Assembly (NCBI GenBank): GCA_003280245.1
Contig: QCFN01000010.1
Coordinates: 1-46,616, forward strand
DNA length: 46,616 bases
From: Prochlorococcus sp. AG-363-J23
GTDB lineage: Bacteria; Cyanobacteriota; Cyanobacteriia; PCC-6307; Cyanobiaceae
Reading direction: 5' to 3'
Positions 9,691 through 18,096 of the stretch are shown here, in pieces (position 1 is the stretch's first letter; every line of letters starts with the position of its first letter). The notes under the pieces were generated by a model, which saw only the letters and a list, made by a program, of their open reading frames with translations, searched no databases and was not told where the DNA came from. A program made the translations under genes and the position numbers.

Positions 9691-10809
9691 ATTCGTCTTT
9701 CTAGGCTTCGCCTTACTGGTTTTAGGAACTATGTTCAGCTTCAGTTGGAGCTGACAGAGAAGCGTTTGCTTGTTATTGGTAGTAATGGAACAGGAAAATC
9801 AAATTTACTGGAAGCTGTTGAGTTATTAGGAAGCTTGCGGTCGCATCGTTGTAGGAGCGATAAGGATTTGATTCATTGGGATGAACAACGAGCAACTTTG
9901 CTAGCAATTAATAATGAGAATGAAAGCCTTGAATTAGAACTTCGAAGATCTGGCGGAAGACTTGCTCGTAGGAATGGAAAACCTTTAGTGCGTCAACTCG
10001 ATTTAATTGGTCCGATGCGCTGTGTTGGATTTAGTGCACTGGACCTTGCTCTTGTTAGAGGTGAGCCGTCATTGAGACGTCAGTGGCTTGATCGAGTTGT
10101 TCAACAGCTTGAGCCAATTTATGGGGATCTAATTACGCGCTATAGCAGGCTTTTGCGACAACGTAGTCATCTATGGAGAAAATTAGTGCATGTGCCTTCT
10201 AAGGAACGGAATTCCTTATTAGATGCCCTTGATGTTCAGATGGCATTAGTTAGTACTCGCATTCATCGGCGACGTTCAAGAGCATTGGCTCATTTGCAGC
10301 CTTTGGCGGCTAATTGGCAAAAACGTTTGAGTGAAGGTAAAGAACATTTAGATCTGCACTATCTTCCTGGAAGCACTTTGGAGGGAGAAGAAGCAGAAGA
10401 GCCTTGGAGACTTGCAGTGGAAAAGCAACTCTTGTCCCAGAGGGATGATGAGGAACGATTGGGAATTTGCAAGGTGGGCCCTCATCGTGATGAGGTTGAG
10501 TTTCTGGTAAATGGTGTGGCAGCACGTCGTTTTGCCTCGGCTGGTCAACAGCGGACTCTAGTGTTGGCGTTGAAGATGGCCGAATTACAGTTGGTTGGAG
10601 ATATTTATGGAGTCCCTCCCCTGTTGCTGCTTGATGATGTCTTTGCTGAGCTGGATCCCATTCGTCAGTTATTGCTTTTAGAAGCTGTTGGTGAAAAACA
10701 TCAATGTCTTGTAAGTGCTACTCATATTGATGCTTTTGAAGGCGCTTGGAGGCATGAATCTCAAATAGTGGAGCCTGAATTTCTCGAGACTTGCAGGAGA
10801 GTCAGTTAA
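9691..10809 (+). CDS. recF: DNA replication/repair protein RecF, apparent AUU start
   Basis: RecF is an SMC-like ATPase that loads RecO-R/RecA at gapped DNA. Walker A GSNGTGKS, signature [11 protein letters not shown] and Walker [13 protein letters not shown] are all present. The typical N-terminus, R-L-x-x-L-x-L-x-x-F-R-N-Y, is encoded from 9691, but the frame has no ATG, GTG or TTG between the upstream stop at 9610 and TTG 9745. That TTG would delete the RLxxLxLxxFRNY strand. ATT at 9691 gives a family-typical length of 372 residues and places the initiator directly before RL. A weak AGGA lies at 9684-9687. Alternatives are an error or frameshift after ATG 9675, or a shortened protein from 9745. 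Confidence 0.85.
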   Translation: MRLSRLRLTGFRNYVQLQLELTEKRLLVIGSNGTGKSNLLEAVELLGSLRSHRCRSDKDLIHWDEQRATLLAINNENESLELELRRSGGRLARRNGKPLVRQLDLIGPMRCVGFSALDLALVRGEPSLRRQWLDRVVQQLEPIYGDLITRYSRLLRQRSHLWRKLVHVPSKERNSLLDALDVQMALVSTRIHRRRSRALAHLQPLAANWQKRLSEGKEHLDLHYLPGSTLEGEEAEEPWRLAVEKQLLSQRDDEERLGICKVGPHRDEVEFLVNGVAARRFASAGQQRTLVLALKMAELQLVGDIYGVPPLLLLDDVFAELDPIRQLLLLEAVGEKHQCLVSATHIDAFEGAWRHESQIVEPEFLETCRRVS

Positions 10810-10833
10810 GGTGGTCAGCTATTTTGCAAACTT

Positions 10834-11289
10834 ATGGAAAAGAACTTCTCTTGCCTCCATCCAAACCCAGGATGGGGAGAATTAAATCCTTCGAAAGTCT
10901 CTCATGAAGTTGAGCCAATAATTACTGATATCACTGGGAAGCATTGCATTCTTGAGCTTTATGATTGTGACCGATTGAAGCTTAATGATGAAGCTTTCTT
11001 AAGGACATGTATTACCAATGCCGCGAAAAATTCTGGTGCCAATCTATTGAATCTGATTACTCATAAGTTTGAGCCTCAGGGAGTCACTGGACTTGCTCTT
11101 CTAGCAGAATCACATATATCTATTCATACATGGCCAGAACATGGATATGCAGCAGTTGATGTTTTTACTTGTGGGGATCATACAATGCCAGAAAAAGCAT
11201 GTGAATTCTTGAGTAAAGTCTTGTGCTCGAAAAGATTTTCTTTAAAGAGTTTTCAAAGACAAACCCCCGCTTCGCTAGTTGCCAGCTAA
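10834..11289 (+). CDS. speD: S-adenosylmethionine decarboxylase proenzyme (SpeD/SpeH type)
   Basis: 151 residues. The self-cleaving pyruvoyl enzyme makes decarboxylated SAM for spermidine synthesis. The processing site is clear: L-A-E92-S93-H-I-S-I-H-T-W-P-E, where cleavage before Ser93 would create the pyruvoyl group. The downstream [12 protein letters not shown] provides the catalytic cysteine. The first 30 residues are longer than in many bacterial SpeH proteins and may be an extension. It lies 24 bases after recF on the same strand. No spermidine synthase gene is in the window. Confidence 0.93.
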   Translation: MEKNFSCLHPNPGWGELNPSKVSHEVEPIITDITGKHCILELYDCDRLKLNDEAFLRTCITNAAKNSGANLLNLITHKFEPQGVTGLALLAESHISIHTWPEHGYAAVDVFTCGDHTMPEKACEFLSKVLCSKRFSLKSFQRQTPASLVAS

Positions 11290-11341
11290 AATATTTTTAG
11301 GAAATAAATAAATTTATTAAATATAATTATGAGCTATTCTC

Positions 11342-12211
11342 TTAGGATAAGTGATTGAGTTTGCCGCTTATCAGCCCTTCTAGATCTAGACTTATAGAGC
11401 GATATCCGATGGATGAAAAATAACAAACTAATTTTTTCCTATCGCATTTATTTATGAATTCTTTGATCTTTTCTTCTGGTAGTTCAATACTTGCTGCAAA
11501 TCCGTTACTTCGTACTCTTATTTCCTTAAATCCTTGTTGCTTTAACCATGCTTCTGCTTTGGCAACTTGTTTAAGTCGAGCAGCATTGATGGATGTTCCA
11601 TAAGGAAACCTTGATGCTAAGCAGGGCTGAGCAGGCTTATCCCACCATGGAAAACCTAATGCGCGTGAAATTTGTCTAATTGAAGTTTTTCCGATATTGA
11701 GTTCAGCTAAAGGAGAACGCACACCTGCTAGTTGAGCAGCTTTGATGCCCGGCCTGTGGTCGCCAAGATCATCTTTATTTACTCCATCTAGGACTATTGC
11801 TTCTCCTGCTTCTTTTGCAATTACAATCAGATGATCATGGAGTTCTCTTTTGCAGGCAAAGCAACGATCTCTGGGATTTAAGGCGTAAGAAGGGTCCTCT
11901 AATTCATTGGTGAGGCATTTTTTATGGGTAACTTTGAGCCAGGCAGCCTGATTTTCTGCTTCTTTTAATAGGTCGTGCGAAAGGGAAGGTGATACACCTG
12001 TCACGGCAAAAACTCGATCTCCTAATTGTTCTTTTGCTATTGCTGCGACCAAGGTACTGTCAACACCTCCTGAGTAGGCCACGCATACTCTTTGAAGGCC
12101 TGACAAATATTTGCGTAATCGCTCTAAATCATTTTGAACTTGATCCGACAGGACTTCTTGTTGTGTAAAAGACTCCACTTCATCATTTCCCAAAATACTG
12201 CTCTTGTTCAT
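11342..12211 (-). CDS. larE: LarE-like ATP-dependent sacrificial sulfur transferase (PP-loop)
   Basis: 289 residues. A PP-loop pyrophosphatase motif SGGVDS lies at 47-52, then RCFACK with Cys117/Cys120, DGVNKDDLGDHRPG, and KPAQPCLASRFPYG with Cys197. In LarE the cysteine in the C-L-A-S-R segment donates sulfur to the nickel-pincer precursor of lactate racemase, so the protein has the expected sulfur-donor residue. No larB, larC or larA is nearby, so the cofactor acceptor in this organism is unknown. It is divergently transcribed from the CobO-like gene with 39 bases between. Confidence 0.82.
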   Translation of the reverse strand: MNKSSILGNDEVESFTQQEVLSDQVQNDLERLRKYLSGLQRVCVAYSGGVDSTLVAAIAKEQLGDRVFAVTGVSPSLSHDLLKEAENQAAWLKVTHKKCLTNELEDPSYALNPRDRCFACKRELHDHLIVIAKEAGEAIVLDGVNKDDLGDHRPGIKAAQLAGVRSPLAELNIGKTSIRQISRALGFPWWDKPAQPCLASRFPYGTSINAARLKQVAKAEAWLKQQGFKEIRVRSNGFAASIELPEEKIKEFINKCDRKKLVCYFSSIGYRSISLDLEGLISGKLNHLS

Positions 12212-12250
12212 GACTCTAGTTAAGCTCCAACCTTAGATAGGCCATATTTC

Positions 12251-13453
12251 ATGGCGTCACAAAAGGAAAGGCCTCAGACAAACAATAAGAGCAAGTCCTC
12301 ACGTGGAACACGTGGGATAGGGATTGTTACGGCTTCGGATAGCCAAGAAAGGTCTCTTGGACAACTACACATATATGACGGCGAAGGCAAGGGAAAAAGC
12401 CAAGCTGCACTAGGTGTTGTTTTAAGAACAATTGGCTTGGGAATCTGTGAGAAAAGACGCACGAGAGTGCTTTTGCTTCGGTTCTTAAAAGGTCCAGGAC
12501 GTGCTTACGATGAAGATGCTGCTATAGAGGCATTGCAAAACGGCTTTCCTCACTTGATAGATCAAGTGAGGACAGGGCGAGGAGAGTTTTTCACTGCTGA
12601 TGAATCTCTACCTTTTGATTCTCAGGAAGCTCGGCGCGGTTGGGATATTGCTAAAGGAGCTATAGCTAGTGAGTTGTATTCGGTAGTTGTTCTGGATGAA
12701 CTAAATCCTGTGTTGGATCTTGGTCTATTGGATGTTCAAGATGTAGTTCATACTTTGCGGAATAGACCTTCAGGGATGGAAATTATTATTACTGGCAGAG
12801 CTGCCCCTCAAGAAATAGTAAAGGTTGCTGACCTTCATTCTGAAATGAGAGCTCATAGGAGGCCAACTAAAGAACAAACTAATTTGACAAGTGTCAATTC
12901 TAAAGGTGGAATTGAGATTTATACGGGAGAAGGTAAAGGAAAATCAACCAGTGCATTAGGTAAAGCTCTGCAAGCTATTGGAAGAGGAATTAGCCAAGAT
13001 AAAAGTCATAGAGTTTTAATACTTCAATGGTTAAAAGGAGGTAGTGGATATACAGAGGATGCAGCAATAGCTGCATTGCGAGAAAGTTATCCTCATTTAG
13101 TTGATCACTTGCGTTCAGGTCGAGATGCAATCGTATGGCGAGGCCAACAAAAACCCATTGATTATGTTGAAGCAGAAAGAGCTTGGGAAATTGCTAGAGC
13201 GGCAATAGCGAGTGGTCTTTATAAGACGGTGATACTTGATGAATTAAATCCAAGTGTGGATTTAGAGCTGTTACCTGTAGAACCAATAGTGCAGACCTTG
13301 CTAAGAAAGCCTGCAGAAACTGAGGTTATTATTACCGGTAGATGTAAGCATCAGCCGGCATATTTTGATTTAGCAAGTGTTCATTCTGAAATGGTTTGTC
13401 ATAAGCACTATGCAGAGCAAGGAGTTGATTTAAAAAGGGGTGTTGATTACTAG
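12251..13453 (+). CDS. Tandem-domain CobO/BtuR-like P-loop protein (corrinoid adenosyltransferase family)
   Basis: 400 residues made of two homologous halves, about 36-200 and 218-400. Each has a BtuR/CobO P-loop (GEGKGKSQAALG at 44-55, GEGKGKSTSALG at 227-238), an ED-A-A-I-x-A-L segment, a V-x-LDELNP Walker B-like motif, an I-I-I-TGR strand and an HSEM segment. The second half keeps the complete C-terminus KHYAEQGVDLKRGVDY, while the first lacks it. Members of this family transfer adenosine from ATP to cob(I)alamin or cobyrinic acid diamide. The duplicated form seems typical of cyanobacteria and its exact role is not established. The first 35 residues are basic and probably disordered. Confidence 0.8.
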   Translation: MASQKERPQTNNKSKSSRGTRGIGIVTASDSQERSLGQLHIYDGEGKGKSQAALGVVLRTIGLGICEKRRTRVLLLRFLKGPGRAYDEDAAIEALQNGFPHLIDQVRTGRGEFFTADESLPFDSQEARRGWDIAKGAIASELYSVVVLDELNPVLDLGLLDVQDVVHTLRNRPSGMEIIITGRAAPQEIVKVADLHSEMRAHRRPTKEQTNLTSVNSKGGIEIYTGEGKGKSTSALGKALQAIGRGISQDKSHRVLILQWLKGGSGYTEDAAIAALRESYPHLVDHLRSGRDAIVWRGQQKPIDYVEAERAWEIARAAIASGLYKTVILDELNPSVDLELLPVEPIVQTLLRKPAETEVIITGRCKHQPAYFDLASVHSEMVCHKHYAEQGVDLKRGVDY

Positions 13454-13461
13454 GTTGAATG

Positions 13462-14619
13462 TTAATTGTCGAACTGATTTTCCCATGCTTGGGATCCACC
13501 CGTTATATTTATTGCTTGAATACCGTATTCTTGAAGTTTTGCAATCGCCTGCATTGAGCGTAAACCAGTTTGACAATATATATATAGTTTTTTATTTGTA
13601 ATTAGTTCTCTTATTCTGTTTATAGCCGAACCATTGTCAATAGTACTTAGAGGAATTAGCTCTGACCCAGGTATTTTATTTATTCTGGCTTCGTTAGGAG
13701 TTCTTACATCAATTATTTGCACATCAACTCTTCCACTTTTAAGTAGATCCTGTAATTCTGTTACCGAAATTTCGATAACGTTAAAGTTTTCTGATTTATT
13801 TTCAGACTTCGTCTTTATTCCGCAAAAGTCTTCATAGTCTATTAATTTATTTATGATTTGGTCGTCATTACTTTTCTGAAGATTTAAATGCTTGAAATTC
13901 ATTGACAAAGCGTTGAAAACTAATACTTGACCATCTAGTGGTGACCCTGCCTTTGTTATTATCTTAATAACTTCTGTGGCTTGAATTATCCCTATGATGC
14001 CTGGAAGGACTCCAAGTACTCCCCCTTCTGAACATGATGGTGTTAATCCTAGCGGAGGTGGGGTTGGGACAAGATCTCTATAGTTAGGACTTTGCTCATT
14101 TAAATTAAATACAGAAACTTGACCTTCGAAGCCTTGAATTGAGCCATAGATATTAGGCTTTTTAAGAATTACGCAAGCATCATTAATTAAGTATCTGCTT
14201 GGGAAATTATCCGTACAGTCACAGATGATTTCAAAATTTTCTATTATTTTTAATGCATTTTTGCTGGAGAGCTTTGTGTTGAAGAGTTCGACTGTGCAAT
14301 TTGGATTAATATCAAGAATCCGCTCTTTTGCGGAATTGGTTTTGAGCTCACCTATTGAATGAGTGCCATGAATTATTTGCCTTTGAAGGTTAGAACATTC
14401 GACAATATCAAAGTCCACGATTCCGATTCGACCTATTCCTGCAGCTGCTAAGTACAAAAGAAGTGGTGACCCTAGTCCGCCAACCCCTATACAAAGTACC
14501 GAAGCAGATTTGAGCTTCTTTTGTCCAGAAATGCCTATTTCTGGCAGAGCTATATGCCTGGAAAAACGAGTTAACTCGTTTTCGCATAATTTGTTGCTGT
14601 CAAGTACTGGTGAATCCAT
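13462..14619 (-). CDS. MoeB/ThiF-type E1 enzyme with C-terminal rhodanese domain (MoeZ-like)
   Basis: 385 residues. The N-terminal adenylation domain has an ATP-binding GVGGLG (45-50), DFD-x-V-E-x-SNLQRQ (69-81), D-C-T-D-N-F-P-S-R (134-142) and PSCSEGGVLGVLPG with Cys196. A rhodanese domain follows from about 283, with the active-site loop CQTGLRS (Cys349). The protein would adenylate a ubiquitin-like sulfur carrier (MoaD, ThiS or CysO type) and transfer sulfur to it. The substrate carrier is not in the window. It lies 31 bases downstream of the JAMM protease gene on the same strand, so the pair is probably co-transcribed and functionally linked. Confidence 0.88.
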   Translation of the reverse strand: MDSPVLDSNKLCENELTRFSRHIALPEIGISGQKKLKSASVLCIGVGGLGSPLLLYLAAAGIGRIGIVDFDIVECSNLQRQIIHGTHSIGELKTNSAKERILDINPNCTVELFNTKLSSKNALKIIENFEIICDCTDNFPSRYLINDACVILKKPNIYGSIQGFEGQVSVFNLNEQSPNYRDLVPTPPPLGLTPSCSEGGVLGVLPGIIGIIQATEVIKIITKAGSPLDGQVLVFNALSMNFKHLNLQKSNDDQIINKLIDYEDFCGIKTKSENKSENFNVIEISVTELQDLLKSGRVDVQIIDVRTPNEARINKIPGSELIPLSTIDNGSAINRIRELITNKKLYIYCQTGLRSMQAIAKLQEYGIQAINITGGSQAWENQFDN

Positions 14620-14650
14620 TCAATGCTTGGAATAGTGGATCATTGTTGAT

Positions 14651-15190
14651 TTAGATGGTTAGATTTGTGACTTCAATTTTTTGATTAGGGTTAGGGCCCT
14701 CTATCCACCACGATCTCACTAAACCTGACCCTGAGACAATTACCATTAATTTTGGAGAGATGCCAAGCAAATGATCTATTGCTGAGGGTGTTGCTGGACC
14801 TCCAGGATGTGAATGTGCAGACCCTAAGACTTTCCAGTTTCGTTTTCTTGCCCAACGTTGTGCATGAATCTGTTCACGAGGGTCTAAAGCAAATCGATTG
14901 CGTTTTGATTGTGACTCTTCATTGGATACAACTATGCCCGTTGATTCTTTGAAAACCTTGAAGAAGTTTGGCTTCCAAATGTTGCAGCAAGGCCAGATAA
15001 ATTTGATATTCCATAATTCACCTCTAGCAAAATCGACTTTTTGATTGTCATCGCCTAGCAGTAATGCACACCCTTCAAATGGGGAAACTGCAAGAAGGCT
15101 CTCACGGAGAACTATCAGGCAATCGCCATCGAACCTCAGAAAAACTGGCATTAAATTGATGCATTCGATACGCTCACCGCATACTTGCAT
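14651..15190 (-). CDS. JAMM/MPN+ metalloprotease (M67 family)
   Basis: 179 residues. The zinc-protease motif is complete: Glu39 in P-F-E-G-C-A-L-L-L-G, then H126-S-H128-P-G-G-P-A-T-P-S136-A-I-D139. Prokaryotic JAMM proteins trim or deconjugate ubiquitin-like sulfur carriers, for example releasing cysteine from CysO-cysteine. The adjacent E1-rhodanese gene supports such a role by context, not proof. An ATG at codon 14 (15151) is a plausible later start, giving 166 residues and more room for the divergent promoter of the CAAD gene. The upstream start leaves only 14 bases to that gene. Confidence 0.85.
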   Translation of the reverse strand: MQVCGERIECINLMPVFLRFDGDCLIVLRESLLAVSPFEGCALLLGDDNQKVDFARGELWNIKFIWPCCNIWKPNFFKVFKESTGIVVSNEESQSKRNRFALDPREQIHAQRWARKRNWKVLGSAHSHPGGPATPSAIDHLLGISPKLMVIVSGSGLVRSWWIEGPNPNQKIEVTNLTI

Positions 15191-15204
15191 TATTCGTTGT
15201 GTTC

Positions 15205-15612
15205 ATGAGTGACGAAATTCCTGAAGTGAAAACAGATTCAACCAGTGATTCAAGTTCATCTGGTGCCTCGAATTCTGTTGGAAATGCTTCTAATTCTGAT
15301 CAGACCGCTAGTTTTTCTGATCGATATAGCGATGTCATGGGTCAAATCAATCAAACCCTTGGCAAGATTGATTGGAGTCAAATGGGTAAGTATGGAAAGG
15401 CTGCGGGAATTCTCGCAGTTGTAATTCTTGCCCAAGTTTTTATTAAAGGGATTTTGGATACAATCAACCTCCTTCCGTTGATTCCAGGATTACTAGAACT
15501 TCTTGGCGTTGTAGTAGTTGTGCAATGGAGTTGGCAGAACCTAACAACTAGTGATAAGCGAACAGCTGTTCTAGAGAGGGTTCAGAACCTTAGGCAAGAG
15601 TATTTGGGTTAA
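15205..15612 (+). CDS. CAAD-domain thylakoid membrane protein (CURT1-like)
   Basis: 135 residues from ATG 15205. A Ser/Asn/Asp-rich disordered N-terminus (about 1-45) is followed by an amphipathic helix, two hydrophobic helices (about 68-85 and 89-112) separated by a short turn, and a C-terminal amphipathic helix TSDKRTAVLERVQNLRQEYL. This is the layout of the CAAD/CURT1 family, whose plant and Synechocystis members curve thylakoid membranes. It is transcribed divergently from the JAMM gene and convergently with the kinase gene. Confidence 0.8.
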   Translation: MSDEIPEVKTDSTSDSSSSGASNSVGNASNSDQTASFSDRYSDVMGQINQTLGKIDWSQMGKYGKAAGILAVVILAQVFIKGILDTINLLPLIPGLLELLGVVVVVQWSWQNLTTSDKRTAVLERVQNLRQEYLG

Positions 15613-15640
15613 AACAATAACTTTTAATCTTGATTATTGA

Positions 15641-16537
15641 CTAGGCAACTAGCTTATTAGCTAGTAATTGCATGCTTTTTATGCATTGTTGCTTATATGA
15701 ACCTCCAAATAGGTTTGCATGATTTAGAAGATGGTAAAGATTATATATTTGAATTCTTGTTTTTAGGTTTCTCTTATTGGTTGGCCAAGTATTTTCATAG
15801 GATTTATAAAACTCTGAGGAGAAGCCCCCAAATAGCTGTGTCATTGCAATATCAACTTCTCTGTCTGCCCACCAAACCGCAGGATCTATTAATACGCCTA
15901 AGCCATTGTCAGTAACTGATGCATTACCACTCCATAGATCTCCATGGACAAGACTAGGTTTTGGTTTGTGAGAATTTAATAAGGAAATTATTTTAGAAAG
16001 TAATGGCTTATAATCAGTAAAAACAATACCCCATTTTTCAGCAATCTTTAATTGGGGAGATAAACGTAGATCAACAAAGCATTCGCCCCAATTAATTCTC
16101 CACCCTTGTGGCTGTAAGCCGGCTCCTATAAATCCATCTGACTCCCACCCAAATTTGCTAGGGCTAAGTTTGGTTGATTCTTTATGCAATAATGCTAAAC
16201 CTTGCCCCAGTAATTTTTGTGAGCAATTAGTAAATTTTAGCCAGGGCAAGATTAAAATAGATTCTTCCTTAATAGTCTGAATATGTAATGGCTCAGGTAT
16301 CATTAGTAATTCTTTGTTTGCAAACTCTTTAAGTTTAAGTAGGCCTTTCGCTTCAAATTGAAGTCTTTTGAGATTTCTTTTTCGTGTAGTTTTTGCAAAG
16401 ATTTCTCGTCCATCTTCTAACAGAATCTTCCATGACTCATTGAGAACTCCTTTGCCTAATAATGTGATTTTATTTGGTTGACACCCTTCTAGAGATTCTA
16501 GTGTTGATGTTATTAATTCGGAGATTACTGAATCCAT
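15641..16537 (-). CDS. Fructosamine-3-kinase family protein
   Basis: 298 residues with an aminoglycoside-kinase-like fold. Visible are an ATP-contacting lysine in I-F-A-K-T (Lys49), the catalytic loop VHGDLWSGN (197-205) and the Mg-binding I-D-P-A-V-W-W-A-D-R-E-V-D (217-229). Family members phosphorylate ketosamines or ribulosamines on glycated proteins as a repair step; the bacterial substrate is often unknown. The WWADREVDIAMTQLFGGF segment is diagnostic of the family. Divergent from the carotenoid gene with 35 bases between. Confidence 0.85.
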   Translation of the reverse strand: MDSVISELITSTLESLEGCQPNKITLLGKGVLNESWKILLEDGREIFAKTTRKRNLKRLQFEAKGLLKLKEFANKELLMIPEPLHIQTIKEESILILPWLKFTNCSQKLLGQGLALLHKESTKLSPSKFGWESDGFIGAGLQPQGWRINWGECFVDLRLSPQLKIAEKWGIVFTDYKPLLSKIISLLNSHKPKPSLVHGDLWSGNASVTDNGLGVLIDPAVWWADREVDIAMTQLFGGFSSEFYKSYENTWPTNKRNLKTRIQIYNLYHLLNHANLFGGSYKQQCIKSMQLLANKLVA

Positions 16538-16572
16538 TATTCAATTGCTGATTTTTTTGTAATCATGGTTCT

Positions 16573-18096
16573 ATGAAAGATAAATCTGTAGTTGTTGTTG
16601 GAGCTGGCGTAGCAGGTCTTACTGCAGGTGCTCTTTTGGCTCATGAGGGTTATGCCGTAAAGGTGTTAGAGGCTCATAGTCAAGTAGGTGGTTGTGCAGG
16701 AACATTTAAACGCGGTTCCTATGTATTTGATGTTGGAGCAACGCAGGTTGCTGGTTTGGAGCATGGAGGCATCCATGAACGAATCTTTCGTCACTTGAAT
16801 TTACCTCTGCCATCGGCAGAGCTTCTTGATCCTGCTTGTGTTGTTGATTTGGCTGATGGATCTGATCCGATTTGCTTATGGCATGATCAAAAAAAATGGG
16901 TAGAAGAGAGAAGCAAACAGTTTCCAGGTAGTGAGAAGTTTTGGGATTTGTGTATGAGATTGCATCAAATAAGCTGGTCGTTTGCTTCTAAAAATCCTGT
17001 AATTCCACCTCGGAATTTTCATGACTTGTGTACTGTTTTTAATGCGATGAGTCCTGAGACTCTGTTGCTAACTCTTTGCACATCTCTTTCAGTAGAAAAT
17101 CTTCTTCAAATATCTAATTGTGCAAATGATCGGAGGTTAAAACATTTTCTTGATTTGCAATTGCGACTTTTTTCTCAGGGAACTTGTGATAAGACCGCGG
17201 CCTTATATGGAGCAACAGTCTTGCAGATGGGTCATTCTCCATTAGGACTTTGGCATTTGCATGGATCTATGCAGAAATTGAGTCAAGCTTTGGAAAAAGC
17301 CTTAATTAGAGATGGCGGCCAACTGTTTCTACGTCATCGTGTAATTGACCTTGAACCTGGAAGGAGTTGGAGAGTAAAGGTTGTCGGGATTAATGGAATG
17401 CAGACAGAATTTCATTCATCTGATGTTGTTTTTACGTTGCCACCGCAATGTCTCGGCCAATTGATTTCATCAGAATTAGGTATTCCTATTTCATATAGAA
17501 AACGCTTAGAAAGCCTACCTAAACCAACTAGTGCTTTGGTGTTTTATGGAGCACTTAAAAGACCTGCTTTGCCAGTTAATATTCCATCTCACTTGCAATT
17601 TGATGCAGAAACTCTCGGATCATTATTTGTGTCGATAAGTTGCGATGGAGATGGTCGAGCACCGTTGGGAGAGGCAACTATAGTCGCAAGCTTATTTGCT
17701 AATCCAAATGATTGGAGTACCCTTTCGCCATTAGATTACAAAAAACGCAAAAAGGAAGTATTAAAAGCCATTCGAAATTGTCTTGATAGACATCTCAATT
17801 GTTCTTCAGATGATTGGTTACACCAAGAGCTTTCTACTCCTAGAAGTTTTGCAAAATGGACAGGTCGACCTCAGGGAATTGTTGGAGGTTTGGGACAGCA
17901 CCCTTCAGTATTTGGACCATTTGGACTTGCAAGCCGTACTCCAATTTCAGGCCTTTGGTTATGCGGAGACTCTATTTATCCCGGCGAAGGAACAGCGGGC
18001 GTTAGTCAATCAGCTGTTGTGGCTTGCAGCCAACTTCTAGCTAAGAATGGAGAATCGTTGAAGTTACTAAATTCTGATTATATTAATCACTTATAA
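16573..18096 (+). CDS. crtD: CrtD-like FAD-dependent carotenoid desaturase/isomerase-family oxidoreductase
   Basis: 507 residues. An N-terminal dinucleotide motif VVGAGVAGLTAG (about 8-19) binds FAD, then LEAHSQVGGCAGTFKRG and FDVGATQVAGLEHGGIHERIF. The C-terminus has the FAD-binding LWLCGDSIYPGEGTAGV. The VGATQVAGLE-GGIH form matches cyanobacterial CrtD (C-3',4' desaturase) better than CrtH carotenoid isomerase or CrtP/CrtQ. In other cyanobacteria CrtD acts on the myxol branch, which marine picocyanobacteria are not known to make, so the substrate here is open. Its last 14 bases overlap tyrA tail to tail. Confidence 0.75.
   Translation: MKDKSVVVVGAGVAGLTAGALLAHEGYAVKVLEAHSQVGGCAGTFKRGSYVFDVGATQVAGLEHGGIHERIFRHLNLPLPSAELLDPACVVDLADGSDPICLWHDQKKWVEERSKQFPGSEKFWDLCMRLHQISWSFASKNPVIPPRNFHDLCTVFNAMSPETLLLTLCTSLSVENLLQISNCANDRRLKHFLDLQLRLFSQGTCDKTAALYGATVLQMGHSPLGLWHLHGSMQKLSQALEKALIRDGGQLFLRHRVIDLEPGRSWRVKVVGINGMQTEFHSSDVVFTLPPQCLGQLISSELGIPISYRKRLESLPKPTSALVFYGALKRPALPVNIPSHLQFDAETLGSLFVSISCDGDGRAPLGEATIVASLFANPNDWSTLSPLDYKKRKKEVLKAIRNCLDRHLNCSSDDWLHQELSTPRSFAKWTGRPQGIVGGLGQHPSVFGPFGLASRTPISGLWLCGDSIYPGEGTAGVSQSAVVACSQLLAKNGESLKLLNSDYINHL

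Noticed and set aside
9675-9704. ATG at 9675 as the recF start
   Set aside because: It is out of frame with RecF and stops after nine codons, so it works only if a frameshift or base error is assumed.
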